From: Hydrogenophilales bacterium
GTDB lineage: Bacteria; Pseudomonadota; Gammaproteobacteria; Burkholderiales; Thiobacillaceae
DNA length: 54,857 bases
Direction: 5' to 3'
NCBI GenBank assembly: GCA_024636675.1
Contig: JAGXGM010000087.1
Coordinates: 1-54,857 of the forward strand
Of the stretch, positions 19,917 to 27,811 are shown in pieces. The position numbers and the translations under genes are program-made. A model generated the notes under the pieces. The model was not told the origin of the DNA. It was given only the letters and a program-made list of their open reading frames with translations, and did no database searches. The first letter of the stretch is position 1. Each line of letters begins with the position of its first letter.

Positions 19917-20270
19917 ATGGATATCTTCCGCATTTTCCACCTGCAATGCGCGCGCCGGCTGCCCGCGCTGCCCGAATCCCATCCCTGCTCGCGCCTGCAC
20001 GGCCATTCGTTCCGGGTCGAGCTCACCGTCAGCGGTGAAGTCGACCCCGTGCTCGGCTGGGTGCTCGACTTCGCCGAGCTGGAGGCGGCCTGGCGGCCGA
20101 TCCATGCCGCGCTCGACCATCGCAATCTGAACGACATCGCCGGGCTGGAAAACCCCACCAGCGAGAACCTGGCGGTGTGGCTGTGGCAACAGCTCATGCT
20201 CGGGTTGCCGGGCCTATCCCAGATAAAAGTGATGGAAACGCACGACTCGGGCTGCGTCTACCGCGGATAG
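19917..20270 (+). CDS. queD: 6-carboxytetrahydropterin synthase-like, QueD family
   Basis: A 117-aa protein aligned end to end with QueD, which makes 6-carboxytetrahydropterin for queuosine and 7-deazaguanine synthesis. Matching blocks are CSRLHGHSF (C24, H28, H30), DFAELEAAW, LDHRNLND, GLENPTSENLA and the C-terminal GCVYRG. One oddity: the third zinc histidine, in AHRLP of E. coli QueD, appears as R13 here (CARRLP). The protein may still bind zinc in another way or have changed activity. No other queuosine gene is adjacent. Confidence 0.82.
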   Translation: MDIFRIFHLQCARRLPALPESHPCSRLHGHSFRVELTVSGEVDPVLGWVLDFAELEAAWRPIHAALDHRNLNDIAGLENPTSENLAVWLWQQLMLGLPGLSQIKVMETHDSGCVYRG

Positions 20271-20305
20271 CCCCATTCGCAACGCAGAACAGGACGCAAA
20301 ATCAG

Positions 20306-20347
20306 GCCGGCCCTGACGGAGATACTCCGCCAGGGCCGGCTGGCTTT
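20306..20347 (+). terminator. terminator-like hairpin after queD
   Basis: GCCGGCCCTG (20306-20315) pairs with CAGGGCCGGC (20331-20340), and inside it CGGAG pairs with CTCCG around an ATA loop, giving a long GC-rich hairpin. A short TGGCTTT follows. The T run is weak, but position and stem suit a rho-independent terminator. Confidence 0.6.
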
Positions 20348-20573
20348 ATGCAAGCGCAGGTCGGATCTGCACACATCCATTCCGTTCGATGCTGTCGGCA
20401 CCCCCAGCGGGTGAAATCCCGATCGGCATGCGGGGAATCGACGCGTTTTTCATCGATCATCAGGTACAACAAGACGGCAATGAACGGGTATCGCCCAGCG
20501 CCGTCCGCATCGGTCGCTGCCAAGTGTCGACAACAGCTTGCATCATTCCAATAATCATGCGAATGTTCGCTTC
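20348..20573 (+). promoter_or_regulatory. intergenic region upstream of ArsR-rhodanese gene
   Basis: The gap between the terminator-like hairpin and the ArsR-rhodanese start has no convincing gene. Near its end CATTC (20544-20548) and GAATG (20561-20565) form an inverted repeat with a 12-base spacer, only eight bases before the start codon. ArsR-family repressors often bind such dyads, so this is a candidate autoregulatory operator. It is a visual call. Confidence 0.35.
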
Positions 20574-21236
20574 ATGAATAAACGCCAAACCAAAGACCTC
20601 CTCTACGAACAGGTCGCGCTGATCGGCAAGGCGGTGTCCAGCCCCAAGCGGCTGGAGCTGCTGGAAATCCTGGCGCAGGGTGAGAAAACCGTCGACGCCC
20701 TGGCGGCCGAGGCCAGCATCGACATCAAGCTGGCGAGCGCGCACCTCAAGGTGCTGAAGGCCGCGCGCCTGGTCGAGGCGCAGCGCGACGGGCGCTTCAT
20801 CGCCTATCGCCTGTCGGGCGAGGACGTCAGCGCGCTGTGGGTCAACCTGCGCACGGTGGCGGAAGAGCACCTGGTCGAGCTCAAGGTGGCGATGGACCAG
20901 ATTTTCGCCGCGCCGGAAAAACTCGACGCCGAAACGCGACGCTCGCTGATGGACAAGGCGCGCCGCGGCGACGTCGTCGTGATCGACGTGCGCCCGTCCG
21001 CCGAATACGCCAACGGCCACCTGCCGTTTGCGCGCTCGATGCCGCTCGACGAAATCCGCCAGCGCATCAAGGAGCTGCCGGCCGACCGCGACATCGTCGC
21101 CTACTGCCGCGGGCCGTTCTGCATGATGTCCGCCGAGGCGGTGGCGCTGCTGCGCGAGCACGGCTACCGCGCGCACAAGATCGCCGACGGCACGCCGGAA
21201 TGGCAGGCAGCCGGCTTGCCGCTGGCCGCGTCCTGA
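20574..21236 (+). CDS. ArsR-family regulator fused to rhodanese domain
   Basis: A 220-aa fusion. Residues 8-100 are an ArsR/SmtB winged helix (VSSPKRLELLEILAQGEKTVDALA, then the recognition helix), and residues 125-215 are a rhodanese domain (VVVIDVRPSAEYANGHL) with the active loop YCRGPFCMMS. The only cysteines in the whole protein are C178 and C183 in that loop, and the ArsR part has no CxC metal site. This suggests that it senses sulfane sulfur by persulfidation of the rhodanese cysteines rather than metal. It heads a probable operon with persulfide dioxygenase, MFS carrier and a rhodanese. The start at 20574 is chosen by family N-terminus. Confidence 0.88.
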   Translation: MNKRQTKDLLYEQVALIGKAVSSPKRLELLEILAQGEKTVDALAAEASIDIKLASAHLKVLKAARLVEAQRDGRFIAYRLSGEDVSALWVNLRTVAEEHLVELKVAMDQIFAAPEKLDAETRRSLMDKARRGDVVVIDVRPSAEYANGHLPFARSMPLDEIRQRIKELPADRDIVAYCRGPFCMMSAEAVALLREHGYRAHKIADGTPEWQAAGLPLAAS

Positions 21237-21272
21237 CCTGCATTCGATTCGTACAGAATCAAGGAGACGCTC

Positions 21273-22004
21273 ATGTTTTTCCGCCAGTTGCTGGCCCAGG
21301 ACGCCACCCTGTCCTACATTTTCGGCTGCGGCTCCTGCCATGTCGGCGTCGCCGTCGATCCTGTGCTCGGCGACGAGCGGTGGTTCATCGACGAAGCCGC
21401 GAAGCAGGACGTGAAGATCACCCACGTCATCGACACCCATGTGCACGCCGACCATTTCTCCGGCGGTCGCAGGCTGGCCGAGCTGACCGGCGCCGCCTAT
21501 TGCCTGCACGAATCCAACGCCGCACAGGTGCAATACCCCTTTGAAGCACTGAAGGACGGCCAGCGCATCGAGATCGGCAACGTCTTCGTCGACGTGCTGC
21601 ACACCCCAGGCCACACCTCCGATTCGATCTGCCTTGTGGTCACCGACAAGCGCCGTACCGAAACACCGTGGTTCGTGCTCACCGGCGACACCCTGTTCGT
21701 CGGCAGCGCCGGCCGCCCCGACCTCGCCGGCCGTGAAGCCGAGATGGCGGGGCAGCTCTACGACACCCTGCAGCAGCGCCTGCTGACGCTGCCGCCCGAA
21801 GTCGAGATCTACCCCGGCCACACCTCCGGCAGCGTCTGCGGAGTCGGCATGTCGGGCAAGCCGATGTCGACCGTCGGCTACGAGAAACACTGGAACCCGA
21901 TGCTGGCGCTGGACCGCGATGCGTTCGTCGCCGCGCTGACCGAAACGATCCCGCCGCGCCCGGCGGAAATGGATCGCATGGTCGCGTTCAACCTCGGCAA
22001 CTGA
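21273..22004 (+). CDS. persulfide dioxygenase-like metallo-beta-lactamase fold protein
   Basis: A 243-aa mononuclear-iron enzyme related to ETHE1/Blh, which oxidises glutathione persulfide to sulfite. Metal ligands are visible in THVHADHFSGG, TPGHTSDS, the aspartate of TGDTLFVGSAGRPDL and YPGHTSGS; the GRPDL segment is typical of this group. AAGGAG precedes the ATG. It stands 36 bases after the ArsR-rhodanese gene and one base before the MFS gene, so it is surely co-transcribed. In a sulfur oxidiser it would feed sulfite toward APS reductase. Confidence 0.88.
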   Translation: MFFRQLLAQDATLSYIFGCGSCHVGVAVDPVLGDERWFIDEAAKQDVKITHVIDTHVHADHFSGGRRLAELTGAAYCLHESNAAQVQYPFEALKDGQRIEIGNVFVDVLHTPGHTSDSICLVVTDKRRTETPWFVLTGDTLFVGSAGRPDLAGREAEMAGQLYDTLQQRLLTLPPEVEIYPGHTSGSVCGVGMSGKPMSTVGYEKHWNPMLALDRDAFVAALTETIPPRPAEMDRMVAFNLGN

Positions 22005-22005
22005 C

Positions 22006-23310
22006 ATGCCGCTCGTGCAGGAAGGGGTGGAGTACCGCTACGGCATCCGCCACAACCTTGCCCAGTTCTCGCATCAACTGGTGCAGGTGTTCTTCGTCGG
22101 CCTCACCATCGGCATGTTCCGCACTGTGGTGCCGGCGCTCGCCGAGTCCGAGTTCGGCGTCGCCCAGGGCTCGTTCATGATGCTGATGGCCTTCGTCACC
22201 GCCTTCGGCTTCGTCAAGGGCACGCTCAACTTCGTCGCCGGGCGGATGTCCGAGCACATGGGGCGCAAGAAGGTGCTGTTCATCGGCTGGCTGGCCGCGG
22301 TGCCGATCCCGTTCATGATCCTGTATGCGCCGAGCTGGGGCTGGATCGTGGCGGCGACCGTATTGCTGGGGGTGAACCAGGGCCTTGCCTGGTCGATGAC
22401 GCAGACCGCCAAGCTCGACCTCACCAGCGCCGACCAGCGCGGGCTGACCATCGGGCTCAACGAGTTTTCCGGCTACTTCGGCGTCGCGGTGGCGGGCATC
22501 GTCACCGGCTACCTCGCCACCGCCTACGGGCCGCGCGAAGGCCTGATGATTTTCGGCCTGGTGGTGGTGGGTCTGGCCGGCCTGCTGACCCTGCTGTGGG
22601 TGAAGGACACGCTGCCGTGGGCGCATGCCGAAGGCAAAAAGCACGCCGCCGGGTTGATGACCGGCCCCACACCGCGCTACCCGACCAATATTTCCGACAC
22701 GCCCAGCACTTGGGAAGTGTTCACCCTGATGTCCTGGCGCGATGCGCGCATGGCCTCGGTCAGCCAGGCCGGGCTGGTGGAGAAATTCGTCGATGCGCTG
22801 GTGTGGGTGTTCTTCCCGGTCTACCTCTACCAGCACGGCCTTTCGCTCGCCGGCATCGGCTGGGTGGTCGGCGTGTACGGTTTCGTCTGGGGCCTCTCGC
22901 AGTTCCTCACCGGCCACCTGTCCGACCGCATTGGCCGCAAGAAGCCGATCGTCTGGGGCATGTGGCTGTGCGGCGCCGGCGTCGCGCTGGTGCTGCTGGG
23001 CGAAGGCGAGCTGTGGTGGTCGTTCGCCGCCGCGGTGATGGGCTTTGGCATGGCGCTGCTGTACCCCACGCTGTCCGCCGCCGTGTCCGACATCGCCCAC
23101 CCCAACTGGCGCGGCTCGGCCATCGGCATCTACCGCTTCTGGCGCGACCTCGGTTATGGCATCGGCGCGCTGCTGCTGGGCGCGGTGGCCGCGCTCGCCG
23201 GCGGCATCGAGGCGGGTTTCTGGTTCACCGCCGGCGCGATGTTCGTGTCCGGCCTTGTCGTCCTGCTGGCGTACGAAGAAACCCATCCGCGCCTCAACCC
23301 GGCCGATTAA
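22006..23310 (+). CDS. MFS transporter of the persulfide cluster
   Basis: A 434-aa major facilitator superfamily carrier with about twelve helices. The loop signatures between helices 2-3 (GRMSEHMGRKK) and 8-9 (GHLSDRIGRKK) are present. It starts directly after the dioxygenase stop with a one-base gap, so translation is probably coupled. No substrate can be read from the sequence; context suggests a sulfur anion such as sulfite or an organic sulfur compound. Such carriers are recurrent partners of ArsR-rhodanese/dioxygenase genes in my recollection, which remains to be tested. Confidence 0.85.
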   Translation: MPLVQEGVEYRYGIRHNLAQFSHQLVQVFFVGLTIGMFRTVVPALAESEFGVAQGSFMMLMAFVTAFGFVKGTLNFVAGRMSEHMGRKKVLFIGWLAAVPIPFMILYAPSWGWIVAATVLLGVNQGLAWSMTQTAKLDLTSADQRGLTIGLNEFSGYFGVAVAGIVTGYLATAYGPREGLMIFGLVVVGLAGLLTLLWVKDTLPWAHAEGKKHAAGLMTGPTPRYPTNISDTPSTWEVFTLMSWRDARMASVSQAGLVEKFVDALVWVFFPVYLYQHGLSLAGIGWVVGVYGFVWGLSQFLTGHLSDRIGRKKPIVWGMWLCGAGVALVLLGEGELWWSFAAAVMGFGMALLYPTLSAAVSDIAHPNWRGSAIGIYRFWRDLGYGIGALLLGAVAALAGGIEAGFWFTAGAMFVSGLVVLLAYEETHPRLNPAD

Positions 23311-23331
23311 TTCAATTCAAATAGAAACCCT

Positions 23332-23786
23332 ATGAACAAAACACTCGTTACCCTGTTTGCCGGCCTCGTCCTGCTCTCCGTACCGGTTCACGCCGATGAA
23401 ACCCGGCCGTGGTCGACGCGCTGTCCGGCTACATGGATTTCGCCGAATACGGCAGCAGCCTGATCTGGCCCGAACAGATCCCGAAAGCGGACTGGAAAAA
23501 AGTCTTCATCGTCGACGCGCGCGACGCCGCCCAGTACGACAAGGAACACATTCCCGGCGCACTCAACATCGACTGGCGGCAGGCGGTGGCGCGGCGTGCC
23601 GAGTTGCCGAAAGACCGCATGGTGGTGATGTACTGCAACTCCGGCTCGCTGTCCGCTCAGGCGGTGTTTGCCCTGCGTCTGCTCGGCTATGAAAACGTCA
23701 AGGTGCTGCAGGACGGCATCGAAGGCTGGAAAGCCAAGGGCGGCTTCGACGCCCATGCGCGCGCCAGCACCCCTGCCGGACACTGA
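23332..23786 (+). pseudogene. exported rhodanese, frameshifted after the signal peptide
   Basis: The ATG at 23332 opens a clear signal peptide (MNKTLVTLFAGLVLLSVPVHA) whose frame runs out shortly after. The rhodanese domain lies in another frame from 23409 (VDALSGYMDFAEYG onward) with VFIVDARDAAQYD and the catalytic loop MYCNSGSLS. One extra base in the ACCCGG run near 23401-23406 would join both parts into DETPAVVDALSG. So the gene has a one-base deletion, or the read has an error; otherwise only a cytosolic protein starting at GTG 23409 is made. It is the last gene of the persulfide cluster. Confidence 0.75.
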
Positions 23787-23894
23787 GTCGGCGGCGGGGG
23801 GCTTCGCCCCTCGAGTCGACTGCAACGGCATCGCGGTCGATTCGCGCGTGCTGAACGTCGTAGTTTTGATCGGCGCCTGGCAGTCGCTCACGGC

Positions 23895-24536
23895 ATGAAC
23901 CCCGCCGACTACGATGCCTGGTACGCCACCCCGCGCGGGCGCTGGGTCGGCGAGACCGAATACGCGCTGGCGGCGCGCCTGCTCGCGGCCCGGCCGGGCG
24001 ACAGCCTGCTCGACGTCGGCTGCGGCACCGGCTGGTTCACCCGCCGCGCCGCGGCCGACGGGCTCGTCGCCACCGGGCTCGACCCCGATGCCGCCTGGCT
24101 GGATTACGCGCGCGCTCACAGCAGCCAGGCTTTGAGCTGGGTGGAAGGCGATGCGCGCGACCTGCCGTTTGCCGACGCCAGCTTCGACCATGTGTTGTCG
24201 ATCGCCGCGCTGTGCTTCGTCGACGACGAGCGCCGGGCCGTGGCCGAGGCCGTGCGGGTGGCGCGTCACAGCTTCGCCATAGGCTGGCTCAACCGGGCCA
24301 GCCTGCTGTACCGGCAAAAGGGGCGGGGAGGCGGCAGCGGCGCCTACCGCGGCGCCCGCTGGCATACCGCAGGCGAAGTGCGCGCGCTGTTTTCAGGCTT
24401 GCCGGTGCGCCAGCTGAACGTGAGCTCGGCCATTTTCCTGCCTGCCGCCACGCCGCTGTCCCGCAGCCTGGAACCGGTCATTCCCGCCGGGTTGCCGTGG
24501 GGCGGATTGCTGCTGGTGAGCGGCGAAAAAGCCTGA
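23895..24536 (+). CDS. class I SAM-dependent methyltransferase
   Basis: A 213-aa methyltransferase with the SAM-binding glycine motif LLDVGCGTGWFTR, the acidic residue of motif II (GLDPDAAWL), and ARDLPFADASFDHVLSIAAL as motif III-IV. This fits the Methyltransf_11 group; the substrate is unknown. The C-terminal third is less conserved and ends at SGEKA. It follows the sulfur cluster by about 100 bases and may be its own unit. Confidence 0.85.
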   Translation: MNPADYDAWYATPRGRWVGETEYALAARLLAARPGDSLLDVGCGTGWFTRRAAADGLVATGLDPDAAWLDYARAHSSQALSWVEGDARDLPFADASFDHVLSIAALCFVDDERRAVAEAVRVARHSFAIGWLNRASLLYRQKGRGGGSGAYRGARWHTAGEVRALFSGLPVRQLNVSSAIFLPAATPLSRSLEPVIPAGLPWGGLLLVSGEKA

Positions 24537-24561
24537 CTGGCTGAGGCGCGCGGGGCGGGCG

Positions 24562-25902
24562 TCAATCCGGTTCGGCGGGCGCATCCGGCCGGGGGGCTTC
24601 GCTGGGCGCAACCGGTGTGGCGAGGATTTTGTCGATGCGCTTGCCGTCGAGGTCGACCACTTCCAGCCGCCAGTTTTCCCAGGTCAGCACATCGCCGGTC
24701 TGCGGCAATTCGCCGGACAGCCACATCACCAGCCCGCTCAGCGTGTGATAGCGCTTCCGGCTTTCTTCCGGCAACTGCTTCAGCCCCAGCCTGTCCCTGA
24801 GTTCGTGAAGCGGGATGAGGCCGTCGAGCAGCCAGGAACCATCCCCGCGCTGCACCGCCCAGGCCTCGTCCAGCCGGCGCGGCCTGAATTCGCCCGTGAT
24901 GGCCTCCAGCACATTGCGCAGGGTGACCATGCCGTTGATCTCGCCGTACTCGTCGATGACCAGCATCAGGTGGGTGTCGGATGCGCGGAACTGCTCCAGC
25001 AGATCGTGGCCGCTGAGTCTTTCCGGCACGAACACGGCCGGCTGCAGCGCGTCGGCAAGGCTCGGCGCGGCGCCCGCCAGCATCGCGTCCAGCAAGCGCC
25101 TGGTGTCGAGGATGCCCAGCACCTCGTCGAGGCCGTCGCGGCACACCGGAAAGTGCGTATGGTCCGATTCGGCGATGCGCCCCAGGTTGTCTTGCAGCGG
25201 CAGCACGGTGTCGAGATAGACGATGTCGGCGCGCGGCACCATCAGCGATTCGATCGGGCGGTCGTCGAGGCGGAACACATTGCGCACCATCGCGCGTTCC
25301 TGCTGTTCGATCACGCCGATTTCGGAACCTTCCTGCAGCAGGGAGTGGATTTCCTCCTCGATCTGGCCCGGTAGCTCAGGCGGACGCTTGCGCAGCAGAC
25401 GCAGCAGGTGCAACAGCCGCAGCAGGCCATCGGTCGACAGCGACAAGAGGCGCACGAACGGCTGCGCCACCCGCGCCAGCAGCTGCATCGGCCGTGCCAT
25501 CCGGCAGGCAATGCGCTCGGGATCGAGCTGGGCGATGCGTTTGGGCACCAGTTCGCCGACGACGATCGTGACATAGGTGATGATGGCCACCACCAGCGCG
25601 GTCGCCGCGATGCCGCTGGCTTCCGCTGCCATGCCGAAGGTCTGCAGCCACAGCGCCAGCGGCCGGGCCAGCGCGGCCTCGCCGACGATGCCGCTGAGGA
25701 TGGCGATCGAGGTGATGCCGACCTGAACGGTCGACAAAAAGCGCGTCGGATCGTCGTGCGTTTTGATCGCTGCCACGGCCGCCGCGCTGCCCGCTTCGGC
25801 GAGCCGCGCCAGGCGTGCGCGCCGCGCCATCACCAGCGCGATTTCCGACATGGCGAACACGCCATTCAGCAGGATCAGTGCGGCCAGAAGCAGGATTTCC
25901 AT
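24562..25902 (-). CDS. CNNM/CorC-HlyC family membrane protein
   Basis: A 446-aa protein with an N-terminal DUF21/CNNM membrane domain (MEILLLAALILLNGVFAMSE, VGELVPKRIAQ), two CBS domains (MVPRADIVYLD, VFVPERLSGHDLLEQF, DEYGEINGMVTLRNVLEAI) and a C-terminal CorC_HlyC domain. Family members take part in magnesium or other cation efflux; the name hemolysin is historic. The start at 25902 is chosen because the family begins with this helix. It lies just after the Hsp20 terminator on the same strand. Confidence 0.9.
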   Translation of the reverse strand: MEILLLAALILLNGVFAMSEIALVMARRARLARLAEAGSAAAVAAIKTHDDPTRFLSTVQVGITSIAILSGIVGEAALARPLALWLQTFGMAAEASGIAATALVVAIITYVTIVVGELVPKRIAQLDPERIACRMARPMQLLARVAQPFVRLLSLSTDGLLRLLHLLRLLRKRPPELPGQIEEEIHSLLQEGSEIGVIEQQERAMVRNVFRLDDRPIESLMVPRADIVYLDTVLPLQDNLGRIAESDHTHFPVCRDGLDEVLGILDTRRLLDAMLAGAAPSLADALQPAVFVPERLSGHDLLEQFRASDTHLMLVIDEYGEINGMVTLRNVLEAITGEFRPRRLDEAWAVQRGDGSWLLDGLIPLHELRDRLGLKQLPEESRKRYHTLSGLVMWLSGELPQTGDVLTWENWRLEVVDLDGKRIDKILATPVAPSEAPRPDAPAEPD

Positions 25903-25982
25903 GACGTGATCCGATCGTGGAAAAAACGGAAGACGGTTGAACGACAGTTTGATTCGGCGAAGCGATCGATCCGGTCGCCCAC

Positions 25983-26015
25983 AAAAAAAGGCGGCGTCCG
26001 CCAATGGACGCCGCC
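25983..26015 (-). terminator. rho-independent terminator of hsp20
   Basis: GGCGGCGTCC (25990-25999) and GGACGCCGCC (26006-26015) form a perfect ten-base stem with a six-base loop. On the minus strand it is followed by seven T residues. It stands 22 bases after the hsp20 stop and separates it from the CNNM gene. Confidence 0.93.
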
Positions 26016-26037
26016 CCCTTGACTGGACAGGCTGAGC

Positions 26038-26487
26038 TTACTGGATGTCCAGCTTCTTGCTCGCCGCGCCCGGCTTTTTCGGCAGCGTCAGTTCCAGCAC
26101 GCCGTCGGTGTACTTGGCTTGGGCCTGGGTTTCGTCTACCTCATGCCCCAAGGCGAAGCTGCGCGCCACTTTGCCGTAGTAACACCCTGAACGCAGCACT
26201 TTCTCGTCCTCTTTTTCTTCTTTTTCCATTTTGGATTCGGCGCTGATCGAAACCTGGTTGCCTTCGATGTTGACCTGGATGTCTTCCTTCTTCACTCCGG
26301 GAATGTCGGCATGAACGATATAGGCGTTGTCATCCTCCTTGACGTCCATTTTGATCTGCATTTGCTGCTGCTGTTGACCTTCCATGAGTGCGGGCCGCAC
26401 GAAGAACCCCCTGAACAGGTCGTCAATGTCGCCAAAGGGATCGAAGCGGGCAAGGCTGGAAGGATCGTGACGCGCGAGGTTGGCCAT
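26038..26487 (-). CDS. small heat shock protein, Hsp20 family
   Basis: A 149-aa alpha-crystallin-type holdase that keeps unfolding proteins soluble without ATP. The crystallin domain spans about residues 45-140, with ADIPGVKKEDIQVNIEGNQVSISAE and the end signature YTDGVLELTLPKK. A glutamine run (GQQQQQ) precedes it. The N-terminal arm RFDPFGDIDDLFRGFF is typical. A CTTGAAA on the minus strand (26573-26579) resembles a sigma-32 -35 element but no matching -10 was found. It has its own terminator. Confidence 0.93.
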   Translation of the reverse strand: MANLARHDPSSLARFDPFGDIDDLFRGFFVRPALMEGQQQQQMQIKMDVKEDDNAYIVHADIPGVKKEDIQVNIEGNQVSISAESKMEKEEKEDEKVLRSGCYYGKVARSFALGHEVDETQAQAKYTDGVLELTLPKKPGAASKKLDIQ

Positions 26488-26671
26488 GGGGTTATCCTAT
26501 CGAACAGGGTTTCCGGATACGGGTTTAAGCCGCCAAGCGGCTTCCTGTTCAACCTAGACCCGCAAGCGGATTTTTCAAGCCCCGGGCCGACCTTCATGCA
26601 GGGCGCGCTCGAAAGACTGCTTGCCTAAAACGCCCCTATGCGGCCAGCCCGCCTGGCCGCGCCATCATTGA

Positions 26672-27172
26672 TCTCGGCGCCAGCAATACTCGGGCATCGT
26701 CACCGTGGGTAAACATTATCAGGTGAACGAAACAACCATCACGCCGCTTGCTTCATTGCAAGCGACCCACCTCCGTGTTGGCAGCTATACGGAAAGTGGC
26801 TCGGGCGACGTGAACCTGCGTGCCGACAGCCAGGATTACAACTTTGTCCAGTCCACCCTGGGCGTGAAGGCGGAGCGTGTCATTCGCTCCGGCAACCGCA
26901 CCTTCTCCCCCAAGGTGCACGCCAAGCGGCTGCATGACTTCAGATCGACGACGATGGAGCAGGACGCGGCCTTCACCGGTGGCGGCGCAAGCTTCAACGC
27001 GCAGGGGATCAAGCAGGATCGTGATCTGTTCAATGTCGGCGCGGGCGTCACATTCCTCTCTTGCAACTGCGAGAAGGATGCATGGACGGTCAAGGGGCTC
27101 TATGACTACAAGTGGAATGACAGCGAATACTCATCGCACCAGGTGTCGCTCATCGCAGGCCTGAAGTTCTAA
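26672..27172 (+). pseudogene. autotransporter beta-domain remnant
   Basis: The frame opens after a stop at 26669 and encodes about 166 residues that look like the last two thirds of an autotransporter barrel: QYSGIVTVGKHYQV, TPLASLQATHL, SQDYNFVQSTLGVKA, FNVGAGVTFL, then strands ending in GLKF with terminal phenylalanine. No passenger domain, signal peptide or first barrel strands are present, so this is a 5'-deleted gene. A GTG at 26705 is the only plausible internal start. Its intact terminator follows at 27200. Confidence 0.7.
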
Positions 27173-27199
27173 ACGCTCAGTGTCTGAACGTGCACGACA

Positions 27200-27237
27200 G
27201 CAGATCCCTGGCGGCAGCCTGGGGGTCTGCTTTTTTT
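27200..27237 (+). terminator. rho-independent terminator after autotransporter remnant
   Basis: GCAGATCCC (27200-27208) pairs with GGGGGTCTGC (27221-27230), with a 12-base loop, followed by seven T residues. It sits 28 bases after the remnant's stop, as a terminator would for the once complete gene. Confidence 0.88.
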
Positions 27238-27377
27238 ATTCAAAGCGATGCAATTCCACTGGCTACGGGGCATTACCCTTCAAAAGCACATTGGCCATTC
27301 CGCGCCATTCGAAAACAATCCAGGCGATACCGCCGTGCGGAGCCCTCGCGCTCGCGTTGCGACCGCCGTCTGCGTGT

Positions 27378-27767
27378 TCATTTCCACATCACATTGCTTT
27401 TTCGCTCGGCAGCGGCTGTCAGTAATTCAATCAACGGCAACGCCCGTTTCGTCAGACTCACCGGGGGCTCATCTTCGTTGCGGGCGTCGGCGTCGGCGTC
27501 GGCGTCAGCGTCAGCGTCAGCGTCAGCGTCAGCGTCAGCGTCAGCGTCAGCGTCAGCGTCAGCGTCAGCGTCAGCGTCGCGCGGAGCCGACGCGGCGTCC
27601 AGGGCCCCTACCTCCCGTTTCAAGCGGTCAAGTGCCGCCGGCACATCTTCCGCGAGGATGGCGCCGGGAACGGTGCCGCTGTGCCCCATCATATTCAGCA
27701 GGTTCAGGGCAACGTCGCCGAACATCGTGATGTCGGCGTAGGCGTTCGTTGTAAAAGTCACCAGCAT
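27378..27767 (-). CDS. DUF1840 protein with Asp-Ala repeat tract
   Basis: A 129-aa cytoplasmic protein of the DUF1840 family, function unknown. The N-terminal half (MLVTFTTNAYADITMFGDVALNLLNMMG, then AILAEDVPAALDRL) and C-terminal half (PPVSLTKRALPLIELLTAA) match the family. Between them a tract of 16 Asp-Ala pairs is inserted, coded by a hexanucleotide microsatellite. Relatives have a short variable linker at this place. GAGGAG stands before the ATG, so the gene should be expressed. Change in repeat number would alter linker length without a frameshift. Confidence 0.88.
   Translation of the reverse strand: MLVTFTTNAYADITMFGDVALNLLNMMGHSGTVPGAILAEDVPAALDRLKREVGALDAASAPRDADADADADADADADADADADADADADADADARNEDEPPVSLTKRALPLIELLTAAAERKSNVMWK
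27484..27579. repeat. hexanucleotide microsatellite, 16 units
   Basis: Sixteen perfect tandem six-base units on the plus strand: three GCGTCG, twelve GCGTCA and one GCGTCG, 96 bases in total. Read on the minus strand the units are GACGCY-type codon pairs for Asp-Ala within the DUF1840 gene. The near-identity of twelve neighbouring units points to recent slippage expansion. Confidence 0.97.
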
Positions 27768-27811
27768 AGGTATCTCCTCATAACGGACTCGCTGTCGCTT
27801 GCGGCCGGGAA

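Noticed and set aside
26573-26579. Sigma-32 promoter for hsp20
   Set aside because: CTTGAAA fits the -35 consensus but no acceptable -10 element was found at the right distance.
27484-27579. Possible CRISPR-like array
   Set aside because: Uninterrupted six-base tandem units without spacers; a microsatellite inside a gene.
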